The notes: a model not told the origin generated them from the sequence alone. 47,500 bases of DNA from Halisarca cf. caerulea (GCA_963170055.1 CAUJGJ010000313.1:6077479-6124978), one strand, 5' to 3'. Counted from the first letter of the stretch, positions 1 through 32,047 are shown. Numbers and translations are program-made.

Positions 1-157
1 GTTATTACATTACATACTTTTGTATCCCTAGGGGGGATGGGTTTTGTATCCCTAGGGTGGATGGGTTGTGTTTATGTTGCAGTGGCCTTGGGTGTTTCTG
101 AAGTGTGAGTGTTTGTTGGATGAGGATCTGTTACTGGTTACTGTTCTCCGTTTCTAG

Positions 158-8195
<8,038 letters not shown>

Positions 8196-8550
8196 TCATG
8201 CACAACCACATGGAACAATCACGCACTGTAATCAACTGGTTTTAATGTTTTCACTCTGTTCTCTTGTCTGTGGCAATTATTTTATTATTGACAGGAATTA
8301 AGGATTGTACGACGATGATGCCATGTTTTTATAATCAAATTGAAATTTAATGGCAACTTGATGCACATGTAATGGGGGGGTGAACAGCCCTCCTGCATGA
8401 GTGCATACTGTATGCTGACATTATGATTGGTCATTCAACAGTTATTGATACATGCACATGACACTAGCGATTAGTATGAGATTTGGCCTTGCAACTTCTC
8501 ACACAACACACTTATGTATATATGCACACACACACACACACACACTTATG

Positions 8551-8589
<39 letters not shown>

Positions 8590-8852
8590 GCCAATACATA
8601 TATGACTGCACATCGAATCGTGCATGCAGTACATAGCCACAGTGCGCATATTATGTACGTATAATACTGATATTAGTACTGAACATGTCCTTTATTCGAT
8701 ACATAGATACTATTACTTCCACAACCATTACAACTTACAACGCTACATACACACAATGCTGTGTAGTGCAAACACATGTTCAGAGCAGACAAGACACCTG
8801 AACACCATAACGACAAGATACACGGGCAAGTTAACATGAAGACTAGAGCTAG
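8196..8852. other. Convergent intergenic spacer LEO1 / ATP5MG
   Basis: No coding signal. It holds a (CA)n tract at about 8524-8589 and the ATP5MG poly(A) signal on the minus strand. Confidence 0.7.
8691..8696 (-). terminator. Poly(A) signal AATAAA of ATP5MG
   Basis: TTTATT on the plus strand reads AATAAA on the minus strand about 157 bp after the ATP5MG stop codon. Confidence 0.6.
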
Positions 8853-9587
8853 CTAGACTTTGTAGCCAATGATGCTCCTTCTTCCAATCATCTCTCCCAC
8901 GAAGAACCAGCAGAGGATTTCAACACCAACGAGCGTCTTCTTCGTTGCCTCCTTCACTGATAGATTAAGAAAGCGACCGCTGACAGCACTCTGAAAGAGT
9001 TTGGAAAAGCCCGCCCTAATCTCGGGCCACTGAGCCGGACTAGGTGGGGCCAGCTCCACCCTAGCATGACCCCAGAATGTTTTCAAGTGTGGTTGAGCTC
9101 TCTGAACCAGTACTAGACAATAAAAGAAGCAAAACATGTAATCAAACTGAACCATTGAAGTACAGTGGAACCTCAATAAGACAAACTTTAAGGGACCCAC
9201 AAAATCAGTTCTCACATAAGTTCTGCTTAAAGTACTGCAGCAAACCAAACATGCCTCAAAAAATAGTTTATGTTGAGCAGAATTCAGTTTTAAGAGTGTT
9301 ATTCTTAACGAGGTTCTATTGTACATGACTACTTCTAACGTATTCGCATAGTATGTACTACGTTGTGTACGAAACACATCTGCATATCCTTTAGGGCACG
9401 GCGAGGGAAGAAATCATAGAGAACACAACTGGACTGTTAATTGTGCGATAGAAATTACACAATTACACAAAATAGACTTCAAATATGTAGAATACATACC
9501 CATAGCGCCCGCACCAGTCTTGGTCGCTGCTTTAGCACTGCCACTGACCAACTTGGTCGCAAAAGATGTTAACTTCTGAGCAGCCAT
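8853..9587 (-). CDS. ATP5MG: Mitochondrial ATP synthase subunit g
   Basis: Two coding exons: 9587-9500 (start ATG; encodes a basic, Ala/Lys-rich N-terminus, MAAQKLTSFATKLVSG...) and 9112-8853 (stop TAG). The donor GTATGT and acceptor GTCTAG are good and the split codon (phase 1) restores the frame. The product is 115 residues; the human protein is about 103. Diagnostic matches to subunit g are LKTFWGHARVELAPPSPAQW, a central NLSVKEA segment, then a TM helix ending WFFVGEMIGRRSIIGYKV, equivalent to the family's C-terminal WFYVGEIIGKRGIIGY. Family knowledge: a small Fo membrane subunit of the mitochondrial inner membrane involved in dimer and cristae organisation. The single intron carries a MITE. 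The start codon faces the DUF5054 gene across 74 bp. Confidence 0.95.
9163..9321. mobile_element. MITE with TA target, in the ATP5MG intron
   Basis: Ends are TACAGTGGAACCTC... and ...GAGGTTCTATTGTA, imperfect inverted repeats flanked by TA. No ORF. Resembles non-autonomous Tc1/mariner-pogo elements; related copies lie at 36541, 37713 and 47257. Confidence 0.75.
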
Positions 9588-9661
9588 TTTCTTGCTGTAC
9601 CGTTGGGCGTATTCGGGACAATTTTGAGAGGGATTTCCTCATCGACCACGCCCTCGGAAAT
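9588..9661. promoter_or_regulatory. 74-bp divergent spacer between the ATP5MG and DUF5054-gene start codons
   Basis: The start codons face outwards with only 74 bp between them, so both 5' UTRs and a shared promoter must fit here or overlap the neighbouring first exon. No TATA box is obvious. Confidence 0.6.
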
Positions 9662-11836
9662 ATGGCTGCTGTTCACGTACTGTTTCTTGCTCTTGCAACA
9701 ATATTCACTTCTAGCATTGCCCTTTCAAAGTATCAGGATGATAGCAGCAGTTTAAAAGCAAAATATGCCGAACAGGTTACCATGGTGCATTTAATTTCCT
9801 CTTGTCATTTGGATGTTGGATTTGCAGACACTGCGGCGCACATTCTGGACCGCTATTTCGTGCTCTTCTTCCCGTCAGCTATCATCATTGCCAACGAACT
9901 AAAGCAGAGGGGTGGGGAGGAGAGGCTTATATTTACCACGCATTCCTACCTTGTTTATCTTTACCTAAACTGCCCGCCAAACATGGGTTTCTACTGCCCT
10001 AACTCTACAGAAATGGACAGTTTTGTCAAAGCTATTGAGGCCGGAGACATTGTGTGGCATGCGTACGCTTTCAACGGACAGCCTGAAATTATGGAGCCCT
10101 CTCTTTTCGAATTTGGTGTTTATCTCTCTCACTGGCTGGACGACAAATTCAACAAAACACACAAGACAACGATGAGCCAACGCGATGTCCCAGGACTAAC
10201 GCGTGGAGTCATACCCCTCCTGAATAAAATGGGTGTGGAGGCAATCACAGTGGGTGTGAACTCGGCAAGTATGCCTCCTGCAGTCCCGGAGGTGTTTCGA
10301 TGGTTGGACAAGGCGTCGGCAAAGGACATTGTTGCCATGTGGCACCCGGGTGGATACGGGGGTCCCCCTAATTCACTGTCAAACACGGTTGTGGTACCTG
10401 GGATGACGCACGCACTGGCGTTTGCCATACGTGGGGACAACACAGGACCACCACCAACAAAAGAAGTCCTGGCAAACTACCAGGCCGTTAAGAAGCTCTT
10501 TCCAAACGCAACAGTGATAGCATCCACATATGATGCCTTTGTAGCTGAGCTTCTCAAAGTGAAATCTCAGCTGCCAGTGATTTCAGGAGAAATCGGTGAC
10601 ACTTGGATCCATGGAACTGCCTCTGATCCGGGGAAGATTGCACAGTTCAGAGAAATGATGTCTCTTCGAAGCAGCTGTCTTGCTTCTGGACAGTGCTCCC
10701 TTGATGATCCACAGTTCTTCAACTTCTCTGCTCTTTTACTGAAGAGTGCTGAGCACACATGGGGAAAAGACATCAAGAAGTATCTTCATGACAGCGCATC
10801 CTGGACCAATGAGAACTTTCAGAATGTAATTCACGACAAAAACTTTGTTGATGTGGTGAACTCGTGGGTGGAGCAACGGCAATGGGGAATCACCTACCCA
10901 CTGGAAGCCCTGGGCAGCCACCCTCTGGGAGCATCCATTCGGAAAGCTCTTGCGGACTTGAAGTTTGACGGCCATATTTCCATGGATGGCTACAAACTAG
11001 CAGAAAAACCATATAATTTTAAATTGAGCAATTTTGAGATCTCCTTTGATGAAACAACTGGTGCCATTGTTGACCTTACAGACATGCAATCGAGTCAGAG
11101 TGTGAAATGGGCCTCAACCACTAACCCTCTGTTCACTTTGCTGTATCAGACTTTTACACCTGCAGATTACGACACCTTTTTCTCAGAATACTTCTACCGA
11201 AAGGCGTCATTTGCTATAAAGGACTTTGGTAAACCCGGGCTGGAGCTAAACGACACAGAACACTTTGAGGATCGAGGCACCTTGAGCAGTCTGTATGTGA
11301 GCGAATCTGGTACCAGTTTCATCACTGTTCTGCAGTACTCACCCATGTTGGTGCACGACTTTGGGGCACCGTACAACGCCTGGGTGAAGTACGACTACAC
11401 CTCTGAGGATCGTGCGTTTGAAGTTACCGTATACGTGCAATGGGCACTCACCAGACGACCTGAAGCGCTCAGTTTGGTCCTCCAGCCTCCCGTTGGTGGT
11501 ATGATGGTGAACAAACTTGGCAGTGTGGTTGACGTGACGGATGTGGTGAAGAATGGCAGTCAGCATCTTCACGGGCAGTACAGAGGGGGTGTGTCTGTCA
11601 TGCATGCAACCACGCCCTCGGCTGTTATGAACGTGACGGCAATGGACTGCACCCTCATGGGTGTGGGTTGGCCCAACCCCTTCCCCACCCCAGCCACCAA
11701 GCCCGACTACACAAAGGGGTTCTCCTTCAATCTGCTCAACAACATTTGGGGTACCAACTACGTCATGTGGTACCCCTTCACCGAAGAAGACAACTTCAGC
11801 AAATTCAGGTTCAAACTCACTCTCACTCAAACATGA
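9662..11836 (+). CDS. Secreted DUF5054 / GH38-like putative glycosidase, intronless
   Basis: Single uninterrupted frame of 724 residues from the ATG at 9662. The frame is open further upstream, but those codons overlap the ATP5MG first exon and lie before a clear signal peptide (MAAVHVLFLALATIFTSSIA), so the inner ATG is preferred. After the signal come VHLISSCHLDVGFADTAAH, VWHAYAFNGQPEIMEP, VPGLTRGVIPLLNKMGVEAI and MWHPGGYGG, a layout I associate with DUF5054 proteins, whose N-terminal half resembles the GH38 alpha-mannosidase fold (H-x-D-x-G-F/W start motif with a metal-binding His and Asp). Several N-x-S/T sites fit secretion. The substrate is unknown. The lack of introns is odd next to genes with 10-13 exons: either an ancestral single exon, a retrocopy or a transfer. 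Coding reality is near certain; the family call is moderately sure. Confidence 0.85.
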   Translation: MAAVHVLFLALATIFTSSIALSKYQDDSSSLKAKYAEQVTMVHLISSCHLDVGFADTAAHILDRYFVLFFPSAIIIANELKQRGGEERLIFTTHSYLVYLYLNCPPNMGFYCPNSTEMDSFVKAIEAGDIVWHAYAFNGQPEIMEPSLFEFGVYLSHWLDDKFNKTHKTTMSQRDVPGLTRGVIPLLNKMGVEAITVGVNSASMPPAVPEVFRWLDKASAKDIVAMWHPGGYGGPPNSLSNTVVVPGMTHALAFAIRGDNTGPPPTKEVLANYQAVKKLFPNATVIASTYDAFVAELLKVKSQLPVISGEIGDTWIHGTASDPGKIAQFREMMSLRSSCLASGQCSLDDPQFFNFSALLLKSAEHTWGKDIKKYLHDSASWTNENFQNVIHDKNFVDVVNSWVEQRQWGITYPLEALGSHPLGASIRKALADLKFDGHISMDGYKLAEKPYNFKLSNFEISFDETTGAIVDLTDMQSSQSVKWASTTNPLFTLLYQTFTPADYDTFFSEYFYRKASFAIKDFGKPGLELNDTEHFEDRGTLSSLYVSESGTSFITVLQYSPMLVHDFGAPYNAWVKYDYTSEDRAFEVTVYVQWALTRRPEALSLVLQPPVGGMMVNKLGSVVDVTDVVKNGSQHLHGQYRGGVSVMHATTPSAVMNVTAMDCTLMGVGWPNPFPTPATKPDYTKGFSFNLLNNIWGTNYVMWYPFTEEDNFSKFRFKLTLTQT

Positions 11837-12898
11837 CACTTTAGCAAATGATGTTTTTTATGCTATTATGTCCAGAAAACTTCCTAATGAATTGTTTTTA
11901 CCATGCATTATGTTTTTACAATGTTTATTCTTGTACTGTATACTCTATATTGTGAAAATGGATGTGGTGATTCGTATGCTTCATTTGTCGACCCTTCAGT
12001 TCTGCTACATGTGCACGAGTCTCGCAGGCATCCCATGCAACAATCTACAGCTGTCCAATGCATGCAGTTTTCCTTGATTTCCATGCATGACAAAATTATG
12101 CATGCAAGCATGCATGTGCATATATATGTGCAGTAGAACTCTTACAAACTGCCCTAATAGTGGAATTTAAACTTAATTCTCTCTAACAGAGATTTTGAGG
12201 GTCCAGATATAGATTGCTATGCATGTATGTAGAATATCCTCTGAAAAGTGGAAACCTCGATCTGCATGTATAGCAATGATATGCGGTGATATTCCAATCA
12301 AGTGTACATGTCCGTTAATTACAGAGAGGTCCACTGCATACCTGTACTGTGTGTGCATGTACTTGCACACATGTATGCAGTGCATATAAAATATTATTAT
12401 TATTGCAATATATTGTGTGCATGTTTATTATAAAGAGCAATACTATAACCATAATATACATACATACATGCATATTTCTATATAAACTCAACCAGCTAAG
12501 TATTATATATTATAGCATACATAATAGTATACAATTAGATTAGTATAGTATTATAGAGTTATAGACACTGCAATAATTATACATAATATTAGTTGCACTA
12601 AGTACAGTGAAAATAATAATTATACAGTAAAACACAGCATAAGAATAATATAATACACTGAGAGCGCAGTGTACAAGTGTGTTCAACACCACTGCACATC
12701 AAGCCCCCCTTCCCCTGGGGTGGGTTGGTTAAAACACACCGAGACACATACAAAACAATAAGAATTTAAACTGCAATAAATTAAGCCATTGTACAGCTAA
12801 GGAAGAATAATACAAACCCATCCACAGGAGATGGTGGCACCCATTTTGTCCAGATCTAAATATGTCCAGTTTCAGTAAAATGGCCGACTGTCACTGTC
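11837..12898. other. Convergent spacer between the DUF5054 gene and MAP2K7
   Basis: A/T-rich, with a MITE at 12131-12335. TTTATT at 12424-12429 reads AATAAA on the minus strand and could be a distal poly(A) signal for MAP2K7. No coding signal. Confidence 0.5.
12131..12335. mobile_element. MITE
   Basis: Left end CAGTAGAACTCTTACAA, right end GAGAGGTCCACTG; imperfect inverted repeats of the CAGT...ACTG type. Confidence 0.6.
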
Positions 12899-25818
<12,920 letters not shown>

Positions 25819-25955
25819 CTTAGCCACTGGCACGGGAAACTACCTTGCGACAATCACGGTTCTACTTGCGGCCATTTTATGAACCACGTCATGCGTATAC
25901 ACCCACGCAGACCAATAGCTGGCTCGAGCGTGCAAATTTGTATACACTTTCTAAC

Positions 25956-26071
25956 TAGTCTCCCGTAGCCAGACCCAAACCTCTTCGATCCTTCTGTACG
26001 AAGGAGAGGTTTGCGCGGCGACATTTAAAAAATTCAAGGAGCCAAGTTGAGGGTCTGGCTATGCGAGACTA
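25956..26071. mobile_element. 116-bp MITE, TAGTCT...AGACTA family, 9-bp target duplication
   Basis: Ends TAGTCTCCCGTAGCCAGACC and its inward-read partner TAGTCTCGCATAGCCAGACC. CTTTCTAAC is present on both sides (25947-25955 and 26072-26080). A 9-bp duplication fits Mutator-like elements. It sits just upstream of the MAP2K7 start. Confidence 0.9.
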
Positions 26072-26353
26072 CTTTCTAACTACACAGTATTACTATCTAG
26101 CTGTCTGGGTCATATATATCGTGAAAACTACCATTGCCCACTATTTCACAAAGGGTTTTAATTTCATATGGTGAGATCTAATACAGCTCTTACTTAGAAC
26201 AATAGTTCAGATGCGCAATGTACAAGGAATAATAAAATGCAAAAGAAGACGAAGACTTTGAAAAAGTTTCTATGACATAAATTGTATTCCAAATTAAGTT
26301 GACAATGTATTGAACTGTATAGAATGTAGAAGCATATACATAAAGTCTAAGAC

Positions 26354-26359
26354 TTTATT
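26354..26359 (-). terminator. Possible poly(A) signal AATAAA
   Basis: TTTATT on the plus strand. On the minus strand it lies about 40 bp after short open tails that end at 26399 or near 26430, and could close the gene whose exons are at 28019-28910. Confidence 0.3.
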
Positions 26360-26768
26360 ATACAGACAGAAAGTTAATCTACATATGCATGCACCAGTTT
26401 AGTGAACACTTGGTAGCATATTTCTGGGATCATTTTGTGTATCGTGACTCTTCCTCACAGCTTGTAATTACCTTCATCAGAGGCAAAAATACAAATTACC
26501 TTCACAACGACATACATGAGATATTTGTTACTGACTCATACAAATGCTGTAGAACCTCTAAAAAGGGCACATTGTGGACAATTAAAATTCAGCTGCTATT
26601 ATTGTCCATTGTAGAGAGGTCGTTCTCTATAGTAGAGGTTCAAAATGATTTTGAGGCATTTGGGGAGGAAACAATAATATATATACATTATGAAACTCTT
26701 AGACTAGTGTCATTTGTAGAGAGGTTTACTGTTACACTGTGTCCTTATTCTGGAGAAGTTGCAATATA

Positions 26769-26955
26769 CAATGAGACCTCACTTATCCACACCTCAGATA
26801 TCCAGTTCCCTCACCTTCTGCAGTAGTTTTTATGTGAACAAATCTGCAGTAATCCTACTGTACACTATACTACTGCTCCCTCATTCATCCAGTTCCCTCA
26901 CTTTATCCGCAATTTCATCCAGAACGGATGTGTGCGGATAAGTGAGGTCTGACTG
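26769..26955. mobile_element. MITE with TA target
   Basis: Left end CAATGAGACCTCACTTATCC, right end read inward CAGTCAGACCTCACTTATCC, flanked by TA. A degenerate AGAACCTCT...AGAGGTTC element precedes it at about 26549-26645. Confidence 0.8.
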
Positions 26956-27080
26956 TATACCATATATATACATGAGAGGTTCCACTATTATATGTAATCA
27001 CACTGAAGGTATTATATATGTGCAATATATTCAGCTAACTAAATACAATTACACTCAAACTCCCCTTATACGGACTTCCC

Positions 27081-27607
27081 ATAACGTATTGCTGGAAATT
27101 TTCGTGGAATAAAATTTCGCGATTTCGCTCAAAAGTAGATTTTTCGCGATTTAAATTTCACGATTCAGAGTAAACTATTCGTGTTCTCCCTACCAAGTTC
27201 GCGTTTTTTGTGTCACCGCTACATGGTGTGAACAGATAGAAGTGTTTTGGATAGGGTAATTGTAATTTATTTCCACATTTAACGGCATATTTGGCCACTT
27301 GAACTTTTCACTATGCAGTGAATTTCATGTAAGACCCGCGGCTGACTTTCGATTCGTCGCTTGTCATGGAAGAAGTAGAAACTTTTGAAGACAGGATATC
27401 CAATAGCTTTCTATTCACCCTTTCAACAGCAACTGGTCGCACCTCGCTAGAGAGGGACCGCTATGATCAGAGTGAGACTTCGAATGGACGGAGGAGTATT
27501 TTAGTAGTGACTTCTTGCCGAATTTCGCGAATATATTTTTGCGGTGACAGCTTAATTGCGAAAAATGCGAAATTTTATTCTCGTGAAAATTTTCGGCTAT
27601 ACGGTAT
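27081..27607. mobile_element. 527-bp inverted-repeat element with TTTCGCG-rich ends
   Basis: Left arm ATAACGTATTGCTGGAAATT and right arm read inward ATACCGTATAGCCGAAAATT continue with shared AATAAAATTTCGC. It contains a short open frame (MEEVETFEDRIS..., from 27366) that runs out through the right arm and is probably fortuitous. A similar end starts at 47447. Confidence 0.8.
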
Positions 27608-27827
27608 CCGGGCACCTCTACCGGGCAGGTTCCATATGAATGAATCCAATCCTAGGGGCTGTGATCTAATCTAGATTTCTATTATCTATGATCTAATAGG
27701 TTGCGTAGAATAGTAGCCACTTGGCTAAAGCTTCCCCTGTCAATATAGCTTACCTAACCTAATAATAATAATATGTAGTAAGAGCTCACTTTGAAAAGAT
27801 GGCGGAATCTAGTAACCTAGTATGCAT

Positions 27828-27859
27828 GATCTGGCATACGTAGTAACGTATGCCAGATC
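27828..27859. repeat. 32-bp near-perfect palindrome
   Basis: GATCTGGCATACG and CGTATGCCAGATC separated by 6 bases. Confidence 0.9.
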
Positions 27860-28018
27860 AGCTGCCAATCATGATAGTATGTCCGTATATATTGTACTGT
27901 ACTCTGTACAGTATGAGCAAAATGTACATGTGTATTCCCAGTTACAGCTGTTTCTGAGTTACGGACAGTGCCCGGTCCCAAGGTGCCTGGATGAGGGGAG
28001 TTTGAGTGTGCTACTTAC

Positions 28019-28910
28019 TTCAGATGTTCGTATGACTGGAGGCTCATGAATGCCCTGCACCGAGAAATAAGATACTGCATGATAAGACAAATCTAGGTAT
28101 AGATACAGGGGTGAAACAAACCTTGCCTGTTTGAATATTGCCTACTACACTCTTCAGAGATTTCTTTTCAGGAGATTCTGAAGTGCTCTGCACAGGAGTT
28201 GGGAGGTCTTCAACCTGCAATAAAGGATGCAATTACATGATTGCTAATATTGTGTTGCTGCACTTCATTACAAAGATGTTAAGCTGACCGGCTTGACATG
28301 ATCCACACTTCTTGGGAAGACATCTTTGAATTTACCCACCATCTCAATCTCCCATCCTTCCTGTTCATAACAACCAACTGGCAAAAAATGACACCCATTA
28401 CTCTCTAGTTTTGATAGACAGTCTGGTGGGATAGTGTCCTGGTTAGCTATGAGGAGACCGACAGTTGGTCGAGTAGAGTGTTTTGTTTTTAAACCAATAA
28501 CATCTTCCACATCCTTCGTCAGATCAAATGAAGTATGAACACAGACAGCAACAAAGTAGGCACTGTTGTGCACGGCTGTGAACTGGTTCAATGTTTTTTC
28601 CTTCTCTTCAAATACATCTCCAAGCCTTTTTAAAGCCTTAAGAATGTGATCTCTAAATACTTGGTCTGTTAAAAAATACAAGTCGAAGAATAAGACACAG
28701 TTAATATAATGCAGGTATACAGCATGTGTACTATGACAGGAATATCAAGAAATACTGGTTAACACCAACGCACACAATGTGTGGACTCCTGTAAAAATTG
28801 CTATATGAAATGTACAGTCCCAGAACCTCAAGTGTTTGTATAATCAATTATATCAGCTTGCCTTTAGGAACTTTTGGATCAGACGATACATGTTCTGAAT
28901 CAGCAGTTGC
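28019..28910 (-). CDS. Four exons of an unrecognised protein (possible receptor cytoplasmic tail or separate gene)
   Basis: Exons 28910-28862, 28665-28289, 28214-28122 and 28054-28019 join without stops in matching phases (185 codons). The first donor is AAAG|GCAAGC, a GC-AG intron, required by phase; the others are GT-AG (GTCAGC, GTTTGT, GTAAGT). The main exon encodes VFRDHILKALKRLGDVFEEK, then a probable alpha/beta segment with AYFVAVCVHTSFDL, RPTVGLLIANQDTIPP and CHFLPVGCYEQ. The third exon is Ser/Pro/Lys-rich. The first exon starts in phase 0, the phase in which the receptor TM exon at 38111 ends, so these could be its intracellular part across a 9 kb transposon-rich intron; that link is inference. 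No start codon or stop was assigned. Confidence 0.6.
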
Positions 28911-29345
28911 CTGAAGAAAGGAAAGGAGTTCGTTAGCACTGCTATCCGTAGCCACATGTATGCAAGACACTAAACCATTCATTGGCAAATTTGCCATAAA
29001 AAAAATGCATGACATAATATATAATATTATATAATATATAATAATATATATATATATAATACACTTTCGATTACGTATACACAATCCTATACTTGGCACA
29101 GGTCGCATATTAGGCATAACCACCAGGTCGCTGGGTGGCAGGTGTATATGAATGCATGCACTCACTCTTCACTTTTGTTTTGTGTTGTTAAGCTTCAGAA
29201 AAGCTTTAGGTGTGTAAAATGACGTCCTCCTACCTTGTTTCAATTGTAAATGTAAACGTTAACTTACAATTTGGTCGCAAAAGACATTTGTTGTATGGTG
29301 ATTTGATCGTGAAGCGATCACAGGGCAGTCTTCTTCTCGGTCATT

Positions 29346-29407
29346 GGAAGTTTGTGGATAGATATACCCCTTGCATTCGGCTCGGGTATATCTATCTCCA
29401 AACTTCC
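29346..29407. repeat. 62-bp palindrome
   Basis: GGAAGTTTGTGGATAGATAT pairs with ATATCTATCTCCAAACTTCC. Confidence 0.85.
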
Positions 29408-30302
29408 TCTGACCTCGACGTTCGGGTCGTATATATGCGCAATACACCTGGCAGCCATGGTTTATACATTACATATATCCATATTACTGCATAGCGGGAA
29501 ATCTCTGCAGGCAAAATTTTAGTGGATTTGTCCAATGATACAGGGTTTATCCAGTGGGTGGGGAGCTTCCACCCCCAACTCTCTGGCTTCCATCCCAAAA
29601 ATTGCAAAATTAATGTCTATAGAGATTAAGGCCTTACTTGAGTGTCAAGATACCACCTGATATAAAACCTAGAAACTTGAATTTTCCCTGGGGGAGCATA
29701 CCCCCAGACCACATAAAATGTTGCACCTCCTTACATCACTGCACTATATACATGTGTTTTATATATGTCTAGGATACCACACACATACATGTATATATTA
29801 TATACACTGCCCTCCAAAAGAAAGTGACCACTTACGTAATTGGAGAAAATGGCAGCTAGGAACGAAAGGAAATATGTACCTCTAAATTGTCGAAATAAGA
29901 AGCTATCAGCGAAACAATGTATCCAATCTTTGCAACAATCATTAGATTGTAACATAAATTTGTTAAAATAAATTTTGGATTCAAATTTACCCAAAAGCGA
30001 TAACGATTTCTCCCAGATGTACGACTCACGCTGTTCGCCAATAATATCGATTCTTTTTCACTTTTTTCAAGATACCTAATCTTCACAAAAGGAAAGAGAT
30101 ATCACATAAGGTCCTATGGTTTACAGATCTAGCAATACTTTGCAAACACAACGTCTTAGACTTGTCTGCGAACGACCTTTCCGCAGAATACCGCGTCGGA
30201 TATTATCTGCATTCTTAGGACTCAAGCTGTCACACCAAATCTTGTCCCCCCTAAAAGTTGTCCGGCGTGGGCGCTTATTGAATACAAACTCTATACCGTC
30301 GA

Positions 30303-30323
30303 GGCGTTAGGGTTAGGGTTTAG
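30303..30323. repeat. Short telomere-like TTAGGG run
   Basis: GCGTTAGGGTTAGGGTTTAG: two full and one partial unit. Too short to be more than an interstitial motif. Confidence 0.7.
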
Positions 30324-30416
30324 TATTGATGAAACGATAGGGGGACAACTTACGGCAGGGGACCATTCACGGCATTACAAAGCTACTACTTTGCTAATTC
30401 AACCAATTCAAGTAAA

Positions 30417-31294
30417 TAGAGTAAAACATCAATGATCGGTCACCATGTATGTTCAGACGCTGTATTTTTAAAACCTGCGAGCGAATTGGCTAATGTCTAG
30501 TATGAACTAGAAGCACACATACTTCAAACAACTATTTACTCTACAGAAGCGATTTTACTTTTATCTCCGCTGAGCTATGAGCGCAGAACCAACTGACTAA
30601 AAACCATCAAAGATCGGGCAAACTAATGTACTATCGGTCGTCGAATGATACTTCTCAGATTAGCGCGTGATACCGTGGCAGCCCTTGTAACTGTATTCGA
30701 GAGCGGTACATGTGTTCTTTGAACTGAGGAAGTTTGGTAGTTCTGCGATCAGTAGTTGATGCGATAATATTATAGCTTCTAAACTTGGGTCGTGTAGTAC
30801 CATCAAATATTGGCAATTTCTGCAATGATTTGCTAACAAGTATTCTCGCGGAGCAAGACCCCCCCATTCCCCCAATACAATTGCAAAGTGATGGTAATTT
30901 TTTTGTCACGGAACCTGTGCAACTACACGACCCAAGTTTAGAAGCTATATCGCATCAACTACTGAGCGCAGAGCTACCAAACTTTCTCAGTTCGAAGATG
31001 AACACATGTACCGCTCTTGAATCCAGTTATAAGGGTTGTATTATGCACTTATCTGAGAAGTATCAGGCGACGACCGATAGTACATTGGTTTACCTGATCT
31101 TTGATGGTTTCGGTCAGCTGGTTTCTGCGCTCAGAGCTCAGCACGGATAAGAGTAATATCATTTCTTTGGATTAAATAGTTGTTTGAAAGATGTGTACTT
31201 TTAGTTCATACTAGAAATTAGCCAATTCGCTCACAGGTTCTAAAAATACAGCGTCTGAACATACATGGTGACCGATCATTGATATTTTACTCTA
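30417..31294. repeat. 878-bp long inverted repeat (arms about 370-380 bp)
   Basis: The left arm starts TAGAGTAAAACATCAATGAT and the right arm ends ATCATTGATATTTTACTCTA. The match continues inward through ACTACACGACCCAAGTTTAG / CTAAACTTGGGTCGTGTAGT at about 30777 and 30922, leaving a spacer of about 125 bp. Arms differ by scattered substitutions and small indels. Confidence 0.9.
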
Positions 31295-31799
31295 AAGCCC
31301 AATGGATAGCAAAAGGAACATTTTAGGCGAGATCTAGGTAAAATTCCACAGAAGACCAAGACAAAGTAGAGAAGGAAGCCAGATAACACAGCTATGCCAA
31401 AAGCGCTGAAATTCAGTTACCTGATAATGGCTGATAAAACTGCAAAAATAATCTAATCGTACTGTAGCTCTAGAATGTATTCTGCCTTTCTCCCTGAAGA
31501 GAGCAACAGCTTAAATATGATAAACAAGTTGGTATTTGCTTCTATTAACTCCTGTTCTTCACAAAACAAGCAATATAGGTATACAAACACTGCACAATTG
31601 GAAGGAGTATGAAGCATCTAAAATGACAAATCGAAGCAAAGAAGATTTTTGTTAGCAGTAAGAGTGTAATTCACAATAAGTTTAAGGTATTTTTGACTTC
31701 CTACTTGTAAATGTGTCGGTTCTGTGATTCCTCTTTTTTGCTGATATAGGCCGCCATTTTCATGGTGGTCACTTTCTTTTGGAGGGCAGTATATATATA

Positions 31800-32011
31800 T
31801 ATATATAATATGCCCCCTACTATACAATTTGTAATTACCCCCCCCCCCCCGATCATTATCCTCATTATCCTGAAAGAATCCTGCTATATATTCGTAGACA
31901 TGTACTGTAATACTGAAGCTCCCCATCCAAAACAATTTAATCCTAGACAAAACCCTGCATAACAACTGTTTTGTGCTATTGATTTCGTGATTCTGACCTG
32001 AACACACACAC

Positions 32012-32047
<36 letters not shown>

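Larger units (their letters stand above)
29806..31790. mobile_element. 2-kb Tc1/mariner-like non-autonomous element with perfect 26-bp TIRs
   Basis: ACTGCCCTCCAAAAGAAAGT begins the left TIR (29806-29831); the right end 31765-31790 is its exact reverse complement over 26 bases. Flanks are TATA-rich, so the TA target cannot be delimited. No transposase could be recognised. It encloses the 878-bp hairpin at 30417-31294. Confidence 0.85.

Noticed and set aside
9566..9661. Upstream in-frame start for the DUF5054 gene
   Set aside because: Those codons overlap the ATP5MG first exon in antisense and would bury the signal peptide.
27366..27674. MEEVETFEDRIS... frame as a small gene
   Set aside because: It lies inside and runs across the right terminal repeat of the 27081-27607 element, and resembles no known protein.
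30303..30323. TTAGGG units as a telomere or chromosome end
   Set aside because: Only about three units, inside a transposon.
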